Below, one piece after another: positions 8,233 to 17,414 of a stretch of DNA of 64,000 bases (position 1 is its first letter; each line of letters opens with the position of its first letter). A model generated the notes under the pieces. The model was not told the DNA's origin, did not search any database, and saw only the letters and a program-made list of their open reading frames with translations. A program made the position numbers and the translations under genes. Source of the DNA: Alicycliphilus sp. UBA6560 (GTDB taxonomy: Bacteria; Pseudomonadota; Gammaproteobacteria; Burkholderiales; Burkholderiaceae_C); the NCBI GenBank assembly GCA_002434305.1, contig DJJU01000004.1, forward strand, positions 1-64,000, written 5' to 3'.

Positions 8233-8736
8233 TCAGGCTTCTGCCAGCAGCCGCTCGATCAGCCGGTGCAGCTCAGGGAAGTCGGGCGCGCCCACGTAGC
8301 TCTTCACGATCTCGCCACGCTTGTTGACGATGAAGGTGGTGGGGGTCAGCTTGACGTCTCCCCAGGCCTTGGCCACGGTGCCGGTGTTGTCGATGGCCAC
8401 CTTGAAGGGCAGCTTGCGCGACTCGGTGAAGTTCACGACATAGCTGGGCGGGTCGTAGCTCATGGCCACGGCCAGGGTCTCGAAGCCCTGGCCCTTGTAC
8501 TTGTCGTAGGTGGCGACGATCTCCGGCATCTCGGCCACGCAGGTGGTGCAGCTGGTGGCCCAGAAGTTCACCAGCGTGACCTTGCCGCGCAGGTCCTGCG
8601 TTGTCTGTTGGCTGCCGTCCAGCAGCACGAAGGTGGACTGCGGCGCCTCGTGTACGTTGGAGCGCAGCACCACCGCCGTGCCCACGCCGGCGGCCACCAC
8701 CAGCGCCCCCGCCACCAGCCAATTTTTCATTTTCAT
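8233..8736 (-). CDS. TlpA/ResA-like thiol-disulfide oxidoreductase
   Basis: The start at 8736 gives 167 residues beginning MKMKNWLVAGALVVAAG, a short cytoplasmic stretch followed by a membrane anchor. The thioredoxin fold carries the active site WATSCTTCVAEMP (CxxC) around residues 74-77 and the cis-proline region KLTPTTFIVNKRGEIV. Such anchored proteins reduce periplasmic disulfides, for example in cytochrome c maturation, which agrees with the neighbouring haem-protein genes. It ends against the shared terminator. Confidence 0.9.
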   Translation of the reverse strand: MKMKNWLVAGALVVAAGVGTAVVLRSNVHEAPQSTFVLLDGSQQTTQDLRGKVTLVNFWATSCTTCVAEMPEIVATYDKYKGQGFETLAVAMSYDPPSYVVNFTESRKLPFKVAIDNTGTVAKAWGDVKLTPTTFIVNKRGEIVKSYVGAPDFPELHRLIERLLAEA

Positions 8737-8874
8737 CACTTCGCTCTCCGCAGCCGCCGTTATCGCACCGGCGATTGTGCCGCAGGCCTCAAACCCCGCT
8801 GTGCGTAAGACCGGCCGCGCGCCGCGCGGTTCCCCAGGCCAGGGGGTGCGCTGGCGATAATGTGCGGTCAAGCC

Positions 8875-9279
8875 ATGACCACGCGCCTACTCATCATCGC
8901 CCACGAGCCGCTGGCCCACGCCCTGCGGGAATGCGCACTGCATGTGTTCCCCGACTGCGCTCCCGACCTGCAGGCGCTGGACGTGCCACCCGACGAGCCG
9001 CCCGAGGCCACGCTGCTGGCCGCCCGCGCCCTGCGCGCCACGCAGGACGGCGCGCCGCTGCTGGTGCTGACCGACGTGGTCGGCGCCACGCCCGCCAATG
9101 TGGCGCGGCGCCTGGTGGACGACGTGCATTCCCGCCTGGTGGCCGGCGTCAACCTGCCGATGCTGCTGCGCGCCGTGAGCTACCGCGCCGAGCCTCTGGA
9201 GGCGCTGGCCGCCCGTGCGCTGGCCGGCGGCGCTCAGGGCGTGGTGCCCGTCGCGGCCGCCGAGGCGGCGCGGGGCTGA
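8875..9279 (+). CDS. PTS EIIA component, mannose family (regulatory type)
   Basis: The 134-residue protein begins TTRLLIIAHEPLAHAL; His10 is the expected phospho-acceptor of the EIIA(Man) fold. The segment LLVLTDVVGATPANVARRL matches the family. No EIIB or EIIC gene follows, so it probably works as a regulatory phospho-carrier, not for sugar uptake. A GATAAT -10 box lies at 8856-8861, which leaves a leader of only a few bases. HPr and EI follow in the same direction. Confidence 0.9.
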   Translation: MTTRLLIIAHEPLAHALRECALHVFPDCAPDLQALDVPPDEPPEATLLAARALRATQDGAPLLVLTDVVGATPANVARRLVDDVHSRLVAGVNLPMLLRAVSYRAEPLEALAARALAGGAQGVVPVAAAEAARG

Positions 9280-9307
9280 GTCCGCTTCTCTCCATCCCGG
9301 CAACTTC

Positions 9308-9577
9308 ATGATCCAACAGACCATCACCATCAGCAACAAGCTGGGCCTGCATGCGCGCGCCTCGGCCAAGCTCACCAAGCTGGCGGGCAGCTTCGCCTGC
9401 AACGTCTTCCTGAGCCGGGGCGAGCGCCGTGTGAACGCCAAGAGCATCATGGGCGTGATGATGCTGGCCGCCGGCCTGGGCGCGCAGGTGGAGATTGAGA
9501 CCGACGGCAGCGATGAGCAGGAGGCCATGCAAGCCCTGCTGGAGCTGATCAACGGCAAGTTCGGCGAGGGCGAATAG
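9308..9577 (+). CDS. ptsH: phosphocarrier protein HPr
   Basis: The 89-residue protein has the active site GLHARAS with His15 and the regulatory Ser46 in NAKSIMGVMML, the site used by HPr kinase. HPr accepts phosphate from EI and passes it to EIIA. The ATG at 9308 is 28 nt after the EIIA stop. Both phosphorylation sites are intact, which suggests that an HprK is encoded elsewhere in the genome. Confidence 0.96.
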   Translation: MIQQTITISNKLGLHARASAKLTKLAGSFACNVFLSRGERRVNAKSIMGVMMLAAGLGAQVEIETDGSDEQEAMQALLELINGKFGEGE

Positions 9578-9604
9578 CACCACACACGGCACGAGGTCGA
9601 TCGC

Positions 9605-11356
9605 ATGACGTTTTCCATCCACGGATTGCCCGTCGCACGGGGCATCGCCATCGGGCGCGCCGTGCTGGCCGCGGCCAGCCGCATGGAGGTCGTGCACTAC
9701 TTCATTGAAGCGGGCGATGTCGAGGCCGAACTGGCCCGCGCCCGGAGCGCGCGCGACGCCGTGATCCATGAATTGCAGCGCCTGCAGGCCGATATGCCGG
9801 CCGACGCACCGCAGGAACTGGCCGCGCTGCTGGACGTGCACATCCTGCTGCTGCAGGACGAGGCCCTGGTGGGCGGCGTGCGCCACTGGGTCACCGAGCG
9901 GCTGTACAACGCCGAGTGGGCGCTGACCACGCAGCTGGAAGTGCTCAGCCGCCAGTTCGACGAGATGGAGGACGACTACCTGCGCGAGCGCAAGGCCGAC
10001 CTGGAGCAGGTCGTCGAACGCATCCTGCGCCACCTGCGCGGCGCGCACGTGGACGGGCCGGCGCGCCTGGCAGCCGCCGCCGGCGGGGGCAGCGCCACGC
10101 CGCTGGTGCTGGTGGCCTACGACCTGTCGCCGGCCGACATGCTGCAGTTCAAGCAGAGCGTGTTCGCCGGCTTCGTGACCGGCGTGGGCGGCAAGACCAG
10201 CCACACCGCCATCGTCGCGCGCAGCATGGACATCCCCGCCGTGGTGGGCGCGCGCGGGGTCAGCCAGCTGGTGCGCCAGGACGACTGGGTCATCATCGAC
10301 GGCGATGCCGGCGTGGTCATCGTCGACCCTTCGCCCATCGTCATGGACGAATACCGCTTTCGCCAGCGCCAGGGCCTGCTGGAGCGCGAGCGACTGGCGC
10401 GGCTGCGGCACACGCCCTCGGTCACGCTGGACGGCCAGCCGGTGGAGTTGCTGGCCAACATCGAGCAGCCCCAGGACGCAGCCGCCGCGCTGCGCGCCGG
10501 CGCCGTGGGCGTGGGGCTGTTTCGCACCGAATTCCTGTTCATGGACCGCGGCGGCAGGCTGCCGGACGAGGAGGCGCAATACCTGGCCTACCGCGAGGCC
10601 GTACAGGGCATGCAAGGCCTGCCGGTGACCATTCGCACGGTGGACGTGGGCGCCGACAAGCCGCTGGACAAGTCGCACCGCGACAGCTCGCTCAACCCGG
10701 CCCTGGGCCTGCGCGCCATCCGGTGGAGCCTGGCCGATCCGGCCATGTTCCGCACCCAGCTGCGCGCCATCCTGCGCGCGGCCGCGCACGGCAAGGTGCG
10801 GCTGCTGTTTCCCATGCTGGCCCACCTCTCGGAGATCCGCCAGACGCTGGCCCAGGTGCAGCTGGCGCGCGCCGAGCTGGACGCGCGCGGCGCCGTGTAC
10901 GGGCCGGTGCAGCTGGGCGCCATGATCGAGGTGCCGGCCGCGGCGCTGGTGGTGCGCCAGTTCCTGGCGCACTTCGACTTCCTGTCCATCGGAACCAACG
11001 ACCTGATCCAGTACGCCCTGGCCATCGACCGGGCCGACGAGGCCGTGGCCCCGCTGTACGACCCGCTGCACCCGGCCGTGCTGGGTCTGGTGGCCGACGT
11101 GATCGCCGCCGGCGCGCGCGCCGGCAAGCCGGTCAGCGTGTGCGGCGAAATGGCGGGCGACGTGGCCATGACGCGGCTGCTGCTGGGCTTGGGGTTGCGC
11201 AGCTTTTCCATGCACCCCGCGCAGGTGCTGGCCGTCAAGCAGGAGGTGCTGCGCGTGGACGCACGCCAGCTTGCCGGCTGGGCCGCCCAGGTGCTGGAGG
11301 CTGACGAGCCCGCCGCGCTGCTGAATGCGCCGCAAGCCCAGCAGCATCAATTTTGA
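9605..11356 (+). CDS. ptsI: PTS enzyme I (phosphoenolpyruvate-protein phosphotransferase)
   Basis: The 583-residue protein carries the phospho-histidine motif GGKTSHTAIVARS (His near 200), the PEP-binding domain with FRTEFLFMDR and the catalytic cysteine in SVCGEMAGD (near 513). It takes phosphate from PEP and gives it to HPr. It is the last gene of the phosphorelay operon. Its TGA stop (11354-11356) lies inside a copy of the intergenic repeat, so the repeat sets the C-terminus. Confidence 0.96.
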   Translation: MTFSIHGLPVARGIAIGRAVLAAASRMEVVHYFIEAGDVEAELARARSARDAVIHELQRLQADMPADAPQELAALLDVHILLLQDEALVGGVRHWVTERLYNAEWALTTQLEVLSRQFDEMEDDYLRERKADLEQVVERILRHLRGAHVDGPARLAAAAGGGSATPLVLVAYDLSPADMLQFKQSVFAGFVTGVGGKTSHTAIVARSMDIPAVVGARGVSQLVRQDDWVIIDGDAGVVIVDPSPIVMDEYRFRQRQGLLERERLARLRHTPSVTLDGQPVELLANIEQPQDAAAALRAGAVGVGLFRTEFLFMDRGGRLPDEEAQYLAYREAVQGMQGLPVTIRTVDVGADKPLDKSHRDSSLNPALGLRAIRWSLADPAMFRTQLRAILRAAAHGKVRLLFPMLAHLSEIRQTLAQVQLARAELDARGAVYGPVQLGAMIEVPAAALVVRQFLAHFDFLSIGTNDLIQYALAIDRADEAVAPLYDPLHPAVLGLVADVIAAGARAGKPVSVCGEMAGDVAMTRLLLGLGLRSFSMHPAQVLAVKQEVLRVDARQLAGWAAQVLEADEPAALLNAPQAQQHQF

Positions 11357-11400
11357 TAGCTTTCTGCGCTTGCCTGGCGGGCGTTTGAGCCACTTTTTAT
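11351..11400 (+). repeat. intergenic repeat, copy C (contains the ptsI stop)
   Basis: TTTTGATAGCTTTCTGCGCT begins two bases before the end of the last sense codon of ptsI; the stop codon is the TGA of TTTTGATAG. Confidence 0.8.
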
Positions 11401-11466
11401 ATAAAAGCCAAACCGGGGGGCGCGCAGGGTCAAGCCAGGCCAGTGGGCCGGTGGCGGGGCGCCGCA

Positions 11467-11472
11467 TACAAT
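11467..11472 (+). promoter_or_regulatory. -10 box of the yajC-secDF operon
   Basis: TACAAT at 11467-11472 matches the -10 consensus in five of six positions. No clear -35 box is visible upstream. The implied leader is about 75 nt to the GTG start of yajC. Confidence 0.5.
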
Positions 11473-11554
11473 GACCGGCTGCCTGCTCGCCGGCCCTGGC
11501 GCCCGCGCACGGCCACTTTCCTATTTTTTCCTGCCGATTTCCGGAGCCTGCCCC

Positions 11555-11887
11555 GTGCTGATTTCTTCCGCCTTTGCACAGACCGCCCCCGCCGCTGCCG
11601 CCGAGGGCGGCATGATGGCCTCGCTCACCGGCATGCTGCCGCTGGTGCTGATGTTCGTGGTGTTGTACTTCATCATGATCCGCCCCCAGATGAAGCGCCA
11701 GAAGGAACACCGCGCCATGATCGAAGCCCTGGCCAAGGGCGACGAAGTGGCCACCGCCGGCGGCCTGCTGGGCCGCGTCACGCGCCTGGGCGAAGGCTCA
11801 CTGCACCTGGAGATCGCCAACGGCGTCGAGGTGCAGGTGCAGCGCAGCGCCGTGACGCAAGTCCTGCCCAAGGGCTCGGTCAAGTAA
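11555..11887 (+). CDS. yajC: preprotein translocase subunit YajC
   Basis: A GTG at 11555, with CCGGAG 9 nt before it, gives a 110-residue protein, exactly the size of E. coli YajC; longer in-frame starts add non-conserved residues. One transmembrane helix (LPLVLMFVVLYFIMIRPQ) is followed by the conserved MKRQKEH and KGDEVATAGGLLGRV. YajC joins SecD and SecF in the accessory Sec complex, and both genes follow. Confidence 0.94.
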   Translation: MLISSAFAQTAPAAAAEGGMMASLTGMLPLVLMFVVLYFIMIRPQMKRQKEHRAMIEALAKGDEVATAGGLLGRVTRLGEGSLHLEIANGVEVQVQRSAVTQVLPKGSVK

Positions 11888-11981
11888 CCATCCGCCTGGC
11901 TGAACACGTTGAAGCCATTGCGACGGGGCGTGCCGACCAAGGCCCGCCCCGTCATCCGTTTGTGAGACGAAGAGCGCGATC

Positions 11982-13883
11982 ATGAACCGTTACCCGGTCT
12001 GGAAGTACGCGATCCTGGGGATCGCGTTGCTCGTTGGGTTCCTCTACACCCTGCCCAACTTTTTCGGCGAGGCCCCTGCGGTGCAGGTCTCCTCGGCCAA
12101 GGCCACCATCAAGGTGGACTCCGCTTTGCAGGAGCGCGTGCAGCAGGTGCTGGAGGCGGCGGGCGTGACCTCCGACTCCATCGTGCTGGAAGGCACGTCG
12201 GTGCGCGCGCGTTTCGACACGCCGGACATCCAGCTCAAGGCCAAGGACGCGCTGGAAAAGGCGCTGATCCCCGACCCCAGCGACCCGCCCTACATCGTCG
12301 CCCTCAACCTGGTTTCGCGTTCGCCCGACTGGCTGACCGCGCTGCACGCGCGCCCCATGTACCTGGGCCTGGACCTGCGCGGCGGCGTGCACTTCATGCT
12401 GCAGGTGGACATGCAGGCGGCGCTGACCAAGAAGGCCGAGTCCCTGGCTGGCGACCTGCGCAGCAGCCTGCGCGAGAAGAACATCCGCCATGGCGGCGTC
12501 AGCCGCGAAGGCCAGACGGTGCAGGTGCGCCTGCGCGACCAGGCCCAGCTGACGGCCGCGCGCAACCTGATCGCCGACCAGTTCGCCGACCTGCAGGCGA
12601 CCACCGTCACCGATGGCGACACCACGGTGCTCACCGCCAGCATCAAGCCCGAGGCCCTGCGCCGCGTGCAGGAACAGGCGCTCAAGCAGAACATCACCAC
12701 GCTGCACAACCGCATCAACGAGCTGGGAGTGGCCGAACCGGTCATCCAGCAGCAGGGCCTGGACCGCATCGTGGTGCAGCTGCCCGGCGTGCAGGACACG
12801 GCCAAGGCCAAGGACATCCTGGGCCGCACCGCCACGCTGGAAGTGCGCATGGTCGATGAGGGCACCGAGGCGCGCGCCGCCGAGATGGGGACCGGCCCCG
12901 TGCCCTTTGGCGACGAGAAATACCTGGACCGCAACGGCCAGGCCGTGATCGTCAAGAAGCAGGTGGTGCTCACGGGTGAGAACCTGACCGACGCCCAGCC
13001 GGGCTTTGACAGCCAGACGCAGGAGCCCACCGTCAACCTGACGCTCGACGCCAAGGGCTCGCGCATCTTCAAGGACGTGACGCGCGAGAACGTGGGCAAG
13101 CGCATGGCCATCGTGCTGTTCGAAAAGGGCAAGGGCGAGGTGGTGACGGCCCCCGTGATCCGCAGCGAGATCGGCGGCGGGCGGGTGCAGATCTCCGGGC
13201 GCATGACCACCGTGGAGGCCAATGACACGGCGCTGCTGCTGCGCGCCGGCTCGCTGGCCGCGCCCATGGAGATCATCGAGGAATACACCATCGGCCCCAG
13301 CCTGGGCGCCGACAACATCGCCCGCGGCGTGAACAGCGTGGTCTGGGGCATGGTGGCCATCGCGGCCTTCATGTGCGTGTACTACATGCTGTTCGGCGTG
13401 TTCTCGACCATCGCGCTGTCGGTGAACGTGCTGATGCTGGTGGCCATCCTGTCCATGCTGCAGGCCACGCTGACCCTGCCCGGCATCGCCGCCATGGCGC
13501 TGGCGCTGGGCGTGGCCATCGACTCCAACGTGCTGATCAACGAGCGCATCCGCGAGGAGCTGCGCGCCGGCGTGGCGCCGCAGGCGGCGATCGCCACCGG
13601 CTACGACCGCGCCTGGGCCACCATCCTGGACTCCAACGTGACCACGCTGATTGCCGGCCTGGCCTTGCTGGCCTTCGGCACCGGCCCGGTGCGCGGCTTT
13701 GCCGTGGTCCACTGCATCGGCATCCTGACCAGCATGTTCTCGGCGGTGTTCTTCTCGCGCGGCCTGGTCAATTTCTGGTATGGCCGCAAGAAGAAGCTCA
13801 AGAGCGTCTCCATCGGCCAGGTCTGGAAGCCTGAAGACGCCTCGCAGCTGCGCTCCGTGGCCGGCCGCGCCAGCAACGACTAA
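11982..13883 (+). CDS. secD: protein translocase subunit SecD
   Basis: The 633-residue protein has the SecD layout: a first TM helix, a large periplasmic P1 region with LGLDLRGGVHFMLQVD, and a C-terminal six-helix domain with ALGVAIDSNVLINERIREEL. SecDF uses the proton gradient to pull proteins out of SecYEG on the periplasmic side. It lies between yajC and secF, 11 nt upstream of secF. Confidence 0.97.
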   Translation: MNRYPVWKYAILGIALLVGFLYTLPNFFGEAPAVQVSSAKATIKVDSALQERVQQVLEAAGVTSDSIVLEGTSVRARFDTPDIQLKAKDALEKALIPDPSDPPYIVALNLVSRSPDWLTALHARPMYLGLDLRGGVHFMLQVDMQAALTKKAESLAGDLRSSLREKNIRHGGVSREGQTVQVRLRDQAQLTAARNLIADQFADLQATTVTDGDTTVLTASIKPEALRRVQEQALKQNITTLHNRINELGVAEPVIQQQGLDRIVVQLPGVQDTAKAKDILGRTATLEVRMVDEGTEARAAEMGTGPVPFGDEKYLDRNGQAVIVKKQVVLTGENLTDAQPGFDSQTQEPTVNLTLDAKGSRIFKDVTRENVGKRMAIVLFEKGKGEVVTAPVIRSEIGGGRVQISGRMTTVEANDTALLLRAGSLAAPMEIIEEYTIGPSLGADNIARGVNSVVWGMVAIAAFMCVYYMLFGVFSTIALSVNVLMLVAILSMLQATLTLPGIAAMALALGVAIDSNVLINERIREELRAGVAPQAAIATGYDRAWATILDSNVTTLIAGLALLAFGTGPVRGFAVVHCIGILTSMFSAVFFSRGLVNFWYGRKKKLKSVSIGQVWKPEDASQLRSVAGRASND

Positions 13884-13894
13884 AGGGAAGGATC

Positions 13895-14848
13895 ATGGAG
13901 TTTTTCCGCATCAAAAGGGACATCCCTTTCATGAAGTACGCGTTGGTGCTCAACGCGATTTCCTTCATCACCTTCGCCCTGGCGGTCTTCTTCCTGGTCA
14001 CGCGCGGGTTGCACCTGTCGGTGGAGTTCACCGGCGGCACCGTTATGGAGGTGGCCTACACACAGACCGCCGACACGGCCAAGGTGCGCGAGACGGTCGC
14101 CAGCCTGGGGTACCCGGATGTGACGGTGCAGAACTTCGGCACCTCGCGCGACGTGATGATCCGCCTGCCGGTGCAAAAGGGAGTGACCTCGGCGCAGCAA
14201 AGCGACCAGGTGCTGGCGGCGCTGAAAAGCCAGGATGACTCGGTGGTGCTGCGCCGCACCGAGTTCGTCGGCCCGCAGGTGGGCGAGGAGCTGGTGCACG
14301 GCGGCCTGATGGCGCTGGGCATGGTGGTGCTGGGCATCGTCATCTACCTGGCCTTGCGCTTCGAGTGGAAGTTCGGCGTGGCGGCCATCATCGCCAACCT
14401 GCACGACGTGGTCATCATCCTGGGCTTCTTCGCCTTCTTCCAGTGGGAGTTCTCGCTGTCGGTGCTGGCCGGCGTGCTGGCCGTGCTGGGCTACTCGGTC
14501 AATGAGTCGGTGGTGATCTTCGACCGGATCCGCGAGACCTTCCGCAAGTTCAGAAAGCTCAACACGCACGAGGTGATCGACCACGCCATCACCTCGACCA
14601 TGAGCCGCACCATCATCACCCACGCCTCCACCGAGGCCATGGTGCTGTCCATGTTCTTTTTCGGCGGCCCCAGCCTGCACTACTTCGCTCTGGCGCTGAC
14701 CATCGGCATCCTGTTCGGCATCTACTCCTCGGTGTTCGTGGCGGCGGCGATTGCCATGTGGCTGGGTGTCAAGCGCGAGGATCTGGTCAAGGCCGGCTCC
14801 AAGCGCGAAGGCGACCCGGACGACCCGAACGCGGGCGCCGTGGTCTGA
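13895..14848 (+). CDS. secF: protein translocase subunit SecF
   Basis: The 317-residue protein starts MEFFRIKRDIPFMKY and contains LSVEFTGGTVMEV and VLGYSVNESVVIFDRIRE, all SecF signatures. Six TM helices are evident. It partners SecD and is the last gene of the yajC-secDF operon; DUF1631 has its own -10 box 48 nt later. Confidence 0.97.
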   Translation: MEFFRIKRDIPFMKYALVLNAISFITFALAVFFLVTRGLHLSVEFTGGTVMEVAYTQTADTAKVRETVASLGYPDVTVQNFGTSRDVMIRLPVQKGVTSAQQSDQVLAALKSQDDSVVLRRTEFVGPQVGEELVHGGLMALGMVVLGIVIYLALRFEWKFGVAAIIANLHDVVIILGFFAFFQWEFSLSVLAGVLAVLGYSVNESVVIFDRIRETFRKFRKLNTHEVIDHAITSTMSRTIITHASTEAMVLSMFFFGGPSLHYFALALTIGILFGIYSSVFVAAAIAMWLGVKREDLVKAGSKREGDPDDPNAGAVV

Positions 14849-14895
14849 TACCCCCGGGCGGCACTCAGCCCTGGCTGGCGCTGCCCGGCAGCCGC

Positions 14896-14901
14896 TAACA
14901 T
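14896..14901 (+). promoter_or_regulatory. -10 box of the DUF1631 gene, leaderless spacing
   Basis: TAACAT at 14896-14901 ends 8 nt before the ATG at 14910, so the transcript would start at or next to the start codon. The -35 region is weak. Confidence 0.4.
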
Positions 14902-14909
14902 GGCACGTT

Positions 14910-17267
14910 ATGGACTTCGCGTCGCACCCCGCCGCTGCCCGTCGGCTCGCCCAGCTGGCGCGCCAGCATTTCGTGGACGGGCTGTGCGCCGGCCTGCCGG
15001 TGGTGGCGCAGGCGCTGGGGAGCTTTCTCACTGACCTCATGGGCCAGACCGGCACGCAGCGCGAGATGCAACTGCACCGGGACGCCTGGCAAGCCTTTCA
15101 GAACGGCCACAAGGACTGGACCGAGCACGCCGCCCGTGCCTGGCGCGCCGCGCTGGCCCCTGCCGCTCCCGCGCCGGTGCGGCGCCCCGCCCCCGGGCTG
15201 GATGGCCTGGCGCTGCTGGACGACGATGTGGTGGAGAACCAGATTGCCGCCTCGCGTATGGCCCTGCCCGTGCTGGAGCAGGTGGGCACCAGCTTTGATG
15301 CCGTGCGCCAGCGCACGCAGCAACTGGAAGGCGCCGAGCTGGCGTCCGGCGACATCCTGCGGCCCGAGTCCTGGTGCCTGGCCCTGGTGGATGCGTGGCT
15401 GCAGGCCGGCCTGAAGCGCGAAGTCTTCGCGCTGGTGCTGGATGCGCTGCAGCGCGAGCTGGCCGCGCTGGCGCTGACGCAATACCAGGCCGTGGTCAAG
15501 TTCTACGACAGCCAGGGCGTGGCCAGCGTCGGCGAAGACCTGCGCGCCCGTGTGCGTCGCCCGAACGCCGTGTCCGGCGGCAGCGGCCATGGCCCATCGA
15601 CCGGGCCGGAGGCACACTCCAGCTCGCGCCCCTCGCACCTGCAGCCGCCCCCGTATGGCATGCCTGCGGGGGGGCGTCCCATGCCGGTGCCGCGCGGCAG
15701 CCACCCGGCGCCTTTCACCACGGGCGGCATGCCGCTGCCCACCGGCGTCACCATTCCCGGCCCGCTGATCCGCGCGCGCCAGCGCGCCTATGGCGTGATG
15801 GCCCAGGTGCGCCGCCTGCTGACCCAGCCGGCCATGGGCGGCTATGACATGGTCAAGGCGCCGCCGGCGTCCGCCGCCCTGGTGCACGCGCTGGCGGCCC
15901 AGCGCGTGTCGCTGGAGAGCTACTACGACAGCCTGACGGCCATGGCGCACCACGCCGGCCCGCAGGCCGTGGTGCGCGTGGCCGGCGTGGTACGCGAGCG
16001 CGCCGCCGAGTTGAAGGAAAAGGCCGCCACGGCCAGCGAGAAGGCCATCATCGAGGTGGTGGCGCTGATGTTCCAGAGCATCCTGAGCGAGGAGCGCATC
16101 CCTCCGGCCATGCGGGTGTGGTTCGCTCGGCTGCAGGTGCCGGTGCTGCGCGTCGCCCTGGCCGAGCCGGAGTTCTTCAGCAACATGGCGCACCCCGCGC
16201 GCCAGCTCATCGACCGCATGGGCGCCTGCGTGCTGGGCTTTGATGCCAGCAGCATCAATGGCAGCGCCCTGGAGGCCGAGGTGCGCCGCATCGTGCAGGT
16301 CATCGAGCAATACCCGGAGACCGGCCAGCGGGTGTTTGCCATCGCCCACGAGGAGTTCGAGGCCTTCCTGGCCAAGTTCCTGGCCGAACGCCAGGGCGGC
16401 ACCACGGCGCGCATCGTCAGCGTGGCCCAGCAGGTCGAGCAGCGCGAGACGCTGGCCATCCAGTACACCATCGAGCTGCGCACCCTGCTGAAAGACATGC
16501 CGGTGCGCGACGAGATCCGCGAATTTCTGTTCAAGACCTGGGCCGAGGTGCTGGCCGTGTGCGCCGTGCGCCACGGGCCGCAGCATGCCGTCACCGCCGA
16601 GTGCAAGCGCGCCGCGGCCGACCTGGTGTGGGCCGCCAGCGCCAAGCCCAACCGCGCCGACCGCGCCCAGGTCATCCAGAGCCTGCCGGCGCTGCTGCAG
16701 TCGCTGCGCCGCGGCCTGACCCTGCTGGGCGTGGCCGGGGCCGAGCAGGACGCGCAGATCAAGCTGCTGACGGACACCCTGGCCGACGCCTTCCTGTCCA
16801 AGACCGCCACCATTCCCCAGGCGCACATCGACGCCATGGCGCGCCGCCTGGCGAACCTGGAGGACTACCTGAGCGACGAGGCGCTGGGCGAGATGCCGCT
16901 GAGCGCCGAGAACATCGAGCTGCTGCTGGGCATCGACGCCTCCGCCATCCACGTCTTTGCCGACAACGAGGCGCCGGTGCAGCCGGAGATGGTCGCGTGG
17001 GCCCAGCAGCTGCCCCTGGGCACATGGTTCACCCTGGACCACAACGGCGCCTCGGCCCAGGTGCAGTACGTGTGGCACAGCCAGCGCCGCCAGCTGCACC
17101 TGTTCGCCGCCTCCGACGGCGCCAGCTACCTGCTGCAGCTGCGCCGCCTGGGTGCCTACCTGCAGGCCGCGCTGATCGTGCCGCAGGAGGAAGAAAGCCT
17201 GACCCTGCGCGCCACGCGCGAGGCCCTGACCAAGCTGGACGCCAACCCCGGGCGGCTGCTGAGCTGA
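14910..17267 (+). CDS. DUF1631 family protein
   Basis: The ATG at 14910 gives 785 residues. The recognisable core is in the second half: RIPPAMRVWFARLQVPVLRV followed by HPARQLIDRMG (residues about 395-440), typical of DUF1631. The C-terminus ends in a beta-rich segment with LGTWFTLDHNG that resembles PilZ-like folds (a weak impression). A Pro/Gly/Ser-rich linker near residues 210-280 separates two mainly helical parts. The family is common in Burkholderiales and Pseudomonas, has no settled function and is sometimes misnamed thymidine phosphorylase. No signal peptide or TM helix is seen. Confidence 0.85.
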   Translation: MDFASHPAAARRLAQLARQHFVDGLCAGLPVVAQALGSFLTDLMGQTGTQREMQLHRDAWQAFQNGHKDWTEHAARAWRAALAPAAPAPVRRPAPGLDGLALLDDDVVENQIAASRMALPVLEQVGTSFDAVRQRTQQLEGAELASGDILRPESWCLALVDAWLQAGLKREVFALVLDALQRELAALALTQYQAVVKFYDSQGVASVGEDLRARVRRPNAVSGGSGHGPSTGPEAHSSSRPSHLQPPPYGMPAGGRPMPVPRGSHPAPFTTGGMPLPTGVTIPGPLIRARQRAYGVMAQVRRLLTQPAMGGYDMVKAPPASAALVHALAAQRVSLESYYDSLTAMAHHAGPQAVVRVAGVVRERAAELKEKAATASEKAIIEVVALMFQSILSEERIPPAMRVWFARLQVPVLRVALAEPEFFSNMAHPARQLIDRMGACVLGFDASSINGSALEAEVRRIVQVIEQYPETGQRVFAIAHEEFEAFLAKFLAERQGGTTARIVSVAQQVEQRETLAIQYTIELRTLLKDMPVRDEIREFLFKTWAEVLAVCAVRHGPQHAVTAECKRAAADLVWAASAKPNRADRAQVIQSLPALLQSLRRGLTLLGVAGAEQDAQIKLLTDTLADAFLSKTATIPQAHIDAMARRLANLEDYLSDEALGEMPLSAENIELLLGIDASAIHVFADNEAPVQPEMVAWAQQLPLGTWFTLDHNGASAQVQYVWHSQRRQLHLFAASDGASYLLQLRRLGAYLQAALIVPQEEESLTLRATREALTKLDANPGRLLS

Positions 17268-17328
17268 AGCCGTCATCGTCGGCCTGGGCCTACGCGCGCA
17301 TCGCGGTGCGTCCCCTACCATGTTCCCC

Positions 17329-17363
17329 GCACGGCGACCTCCTTACAGGTCGCCGTGCCGTTT
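17329..17363 (+). terminator. terminator after the DUF1631 gene
   Basis: The 12-bp stem GCACGGCGACCT (17329-17340) / AGGTCGCCGTGC (17347-17358) with a six-base loop is followed by CGTTTT. Confidence 0.9.
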
Positions 17364-17414
17364 TCAGCACCTGACAAAAGTACCAACGGAAGAAAGAAAG
17401 GAAACCGCATCGCC

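Noticed and set aside
9149..11710. Open frame of 853 codons on the minus strand opposite ptsH and ptsI
   Set aside because: Antisense shadow of two genes with all catalytic motifs; composition is dominated by His, Gln and Gly.
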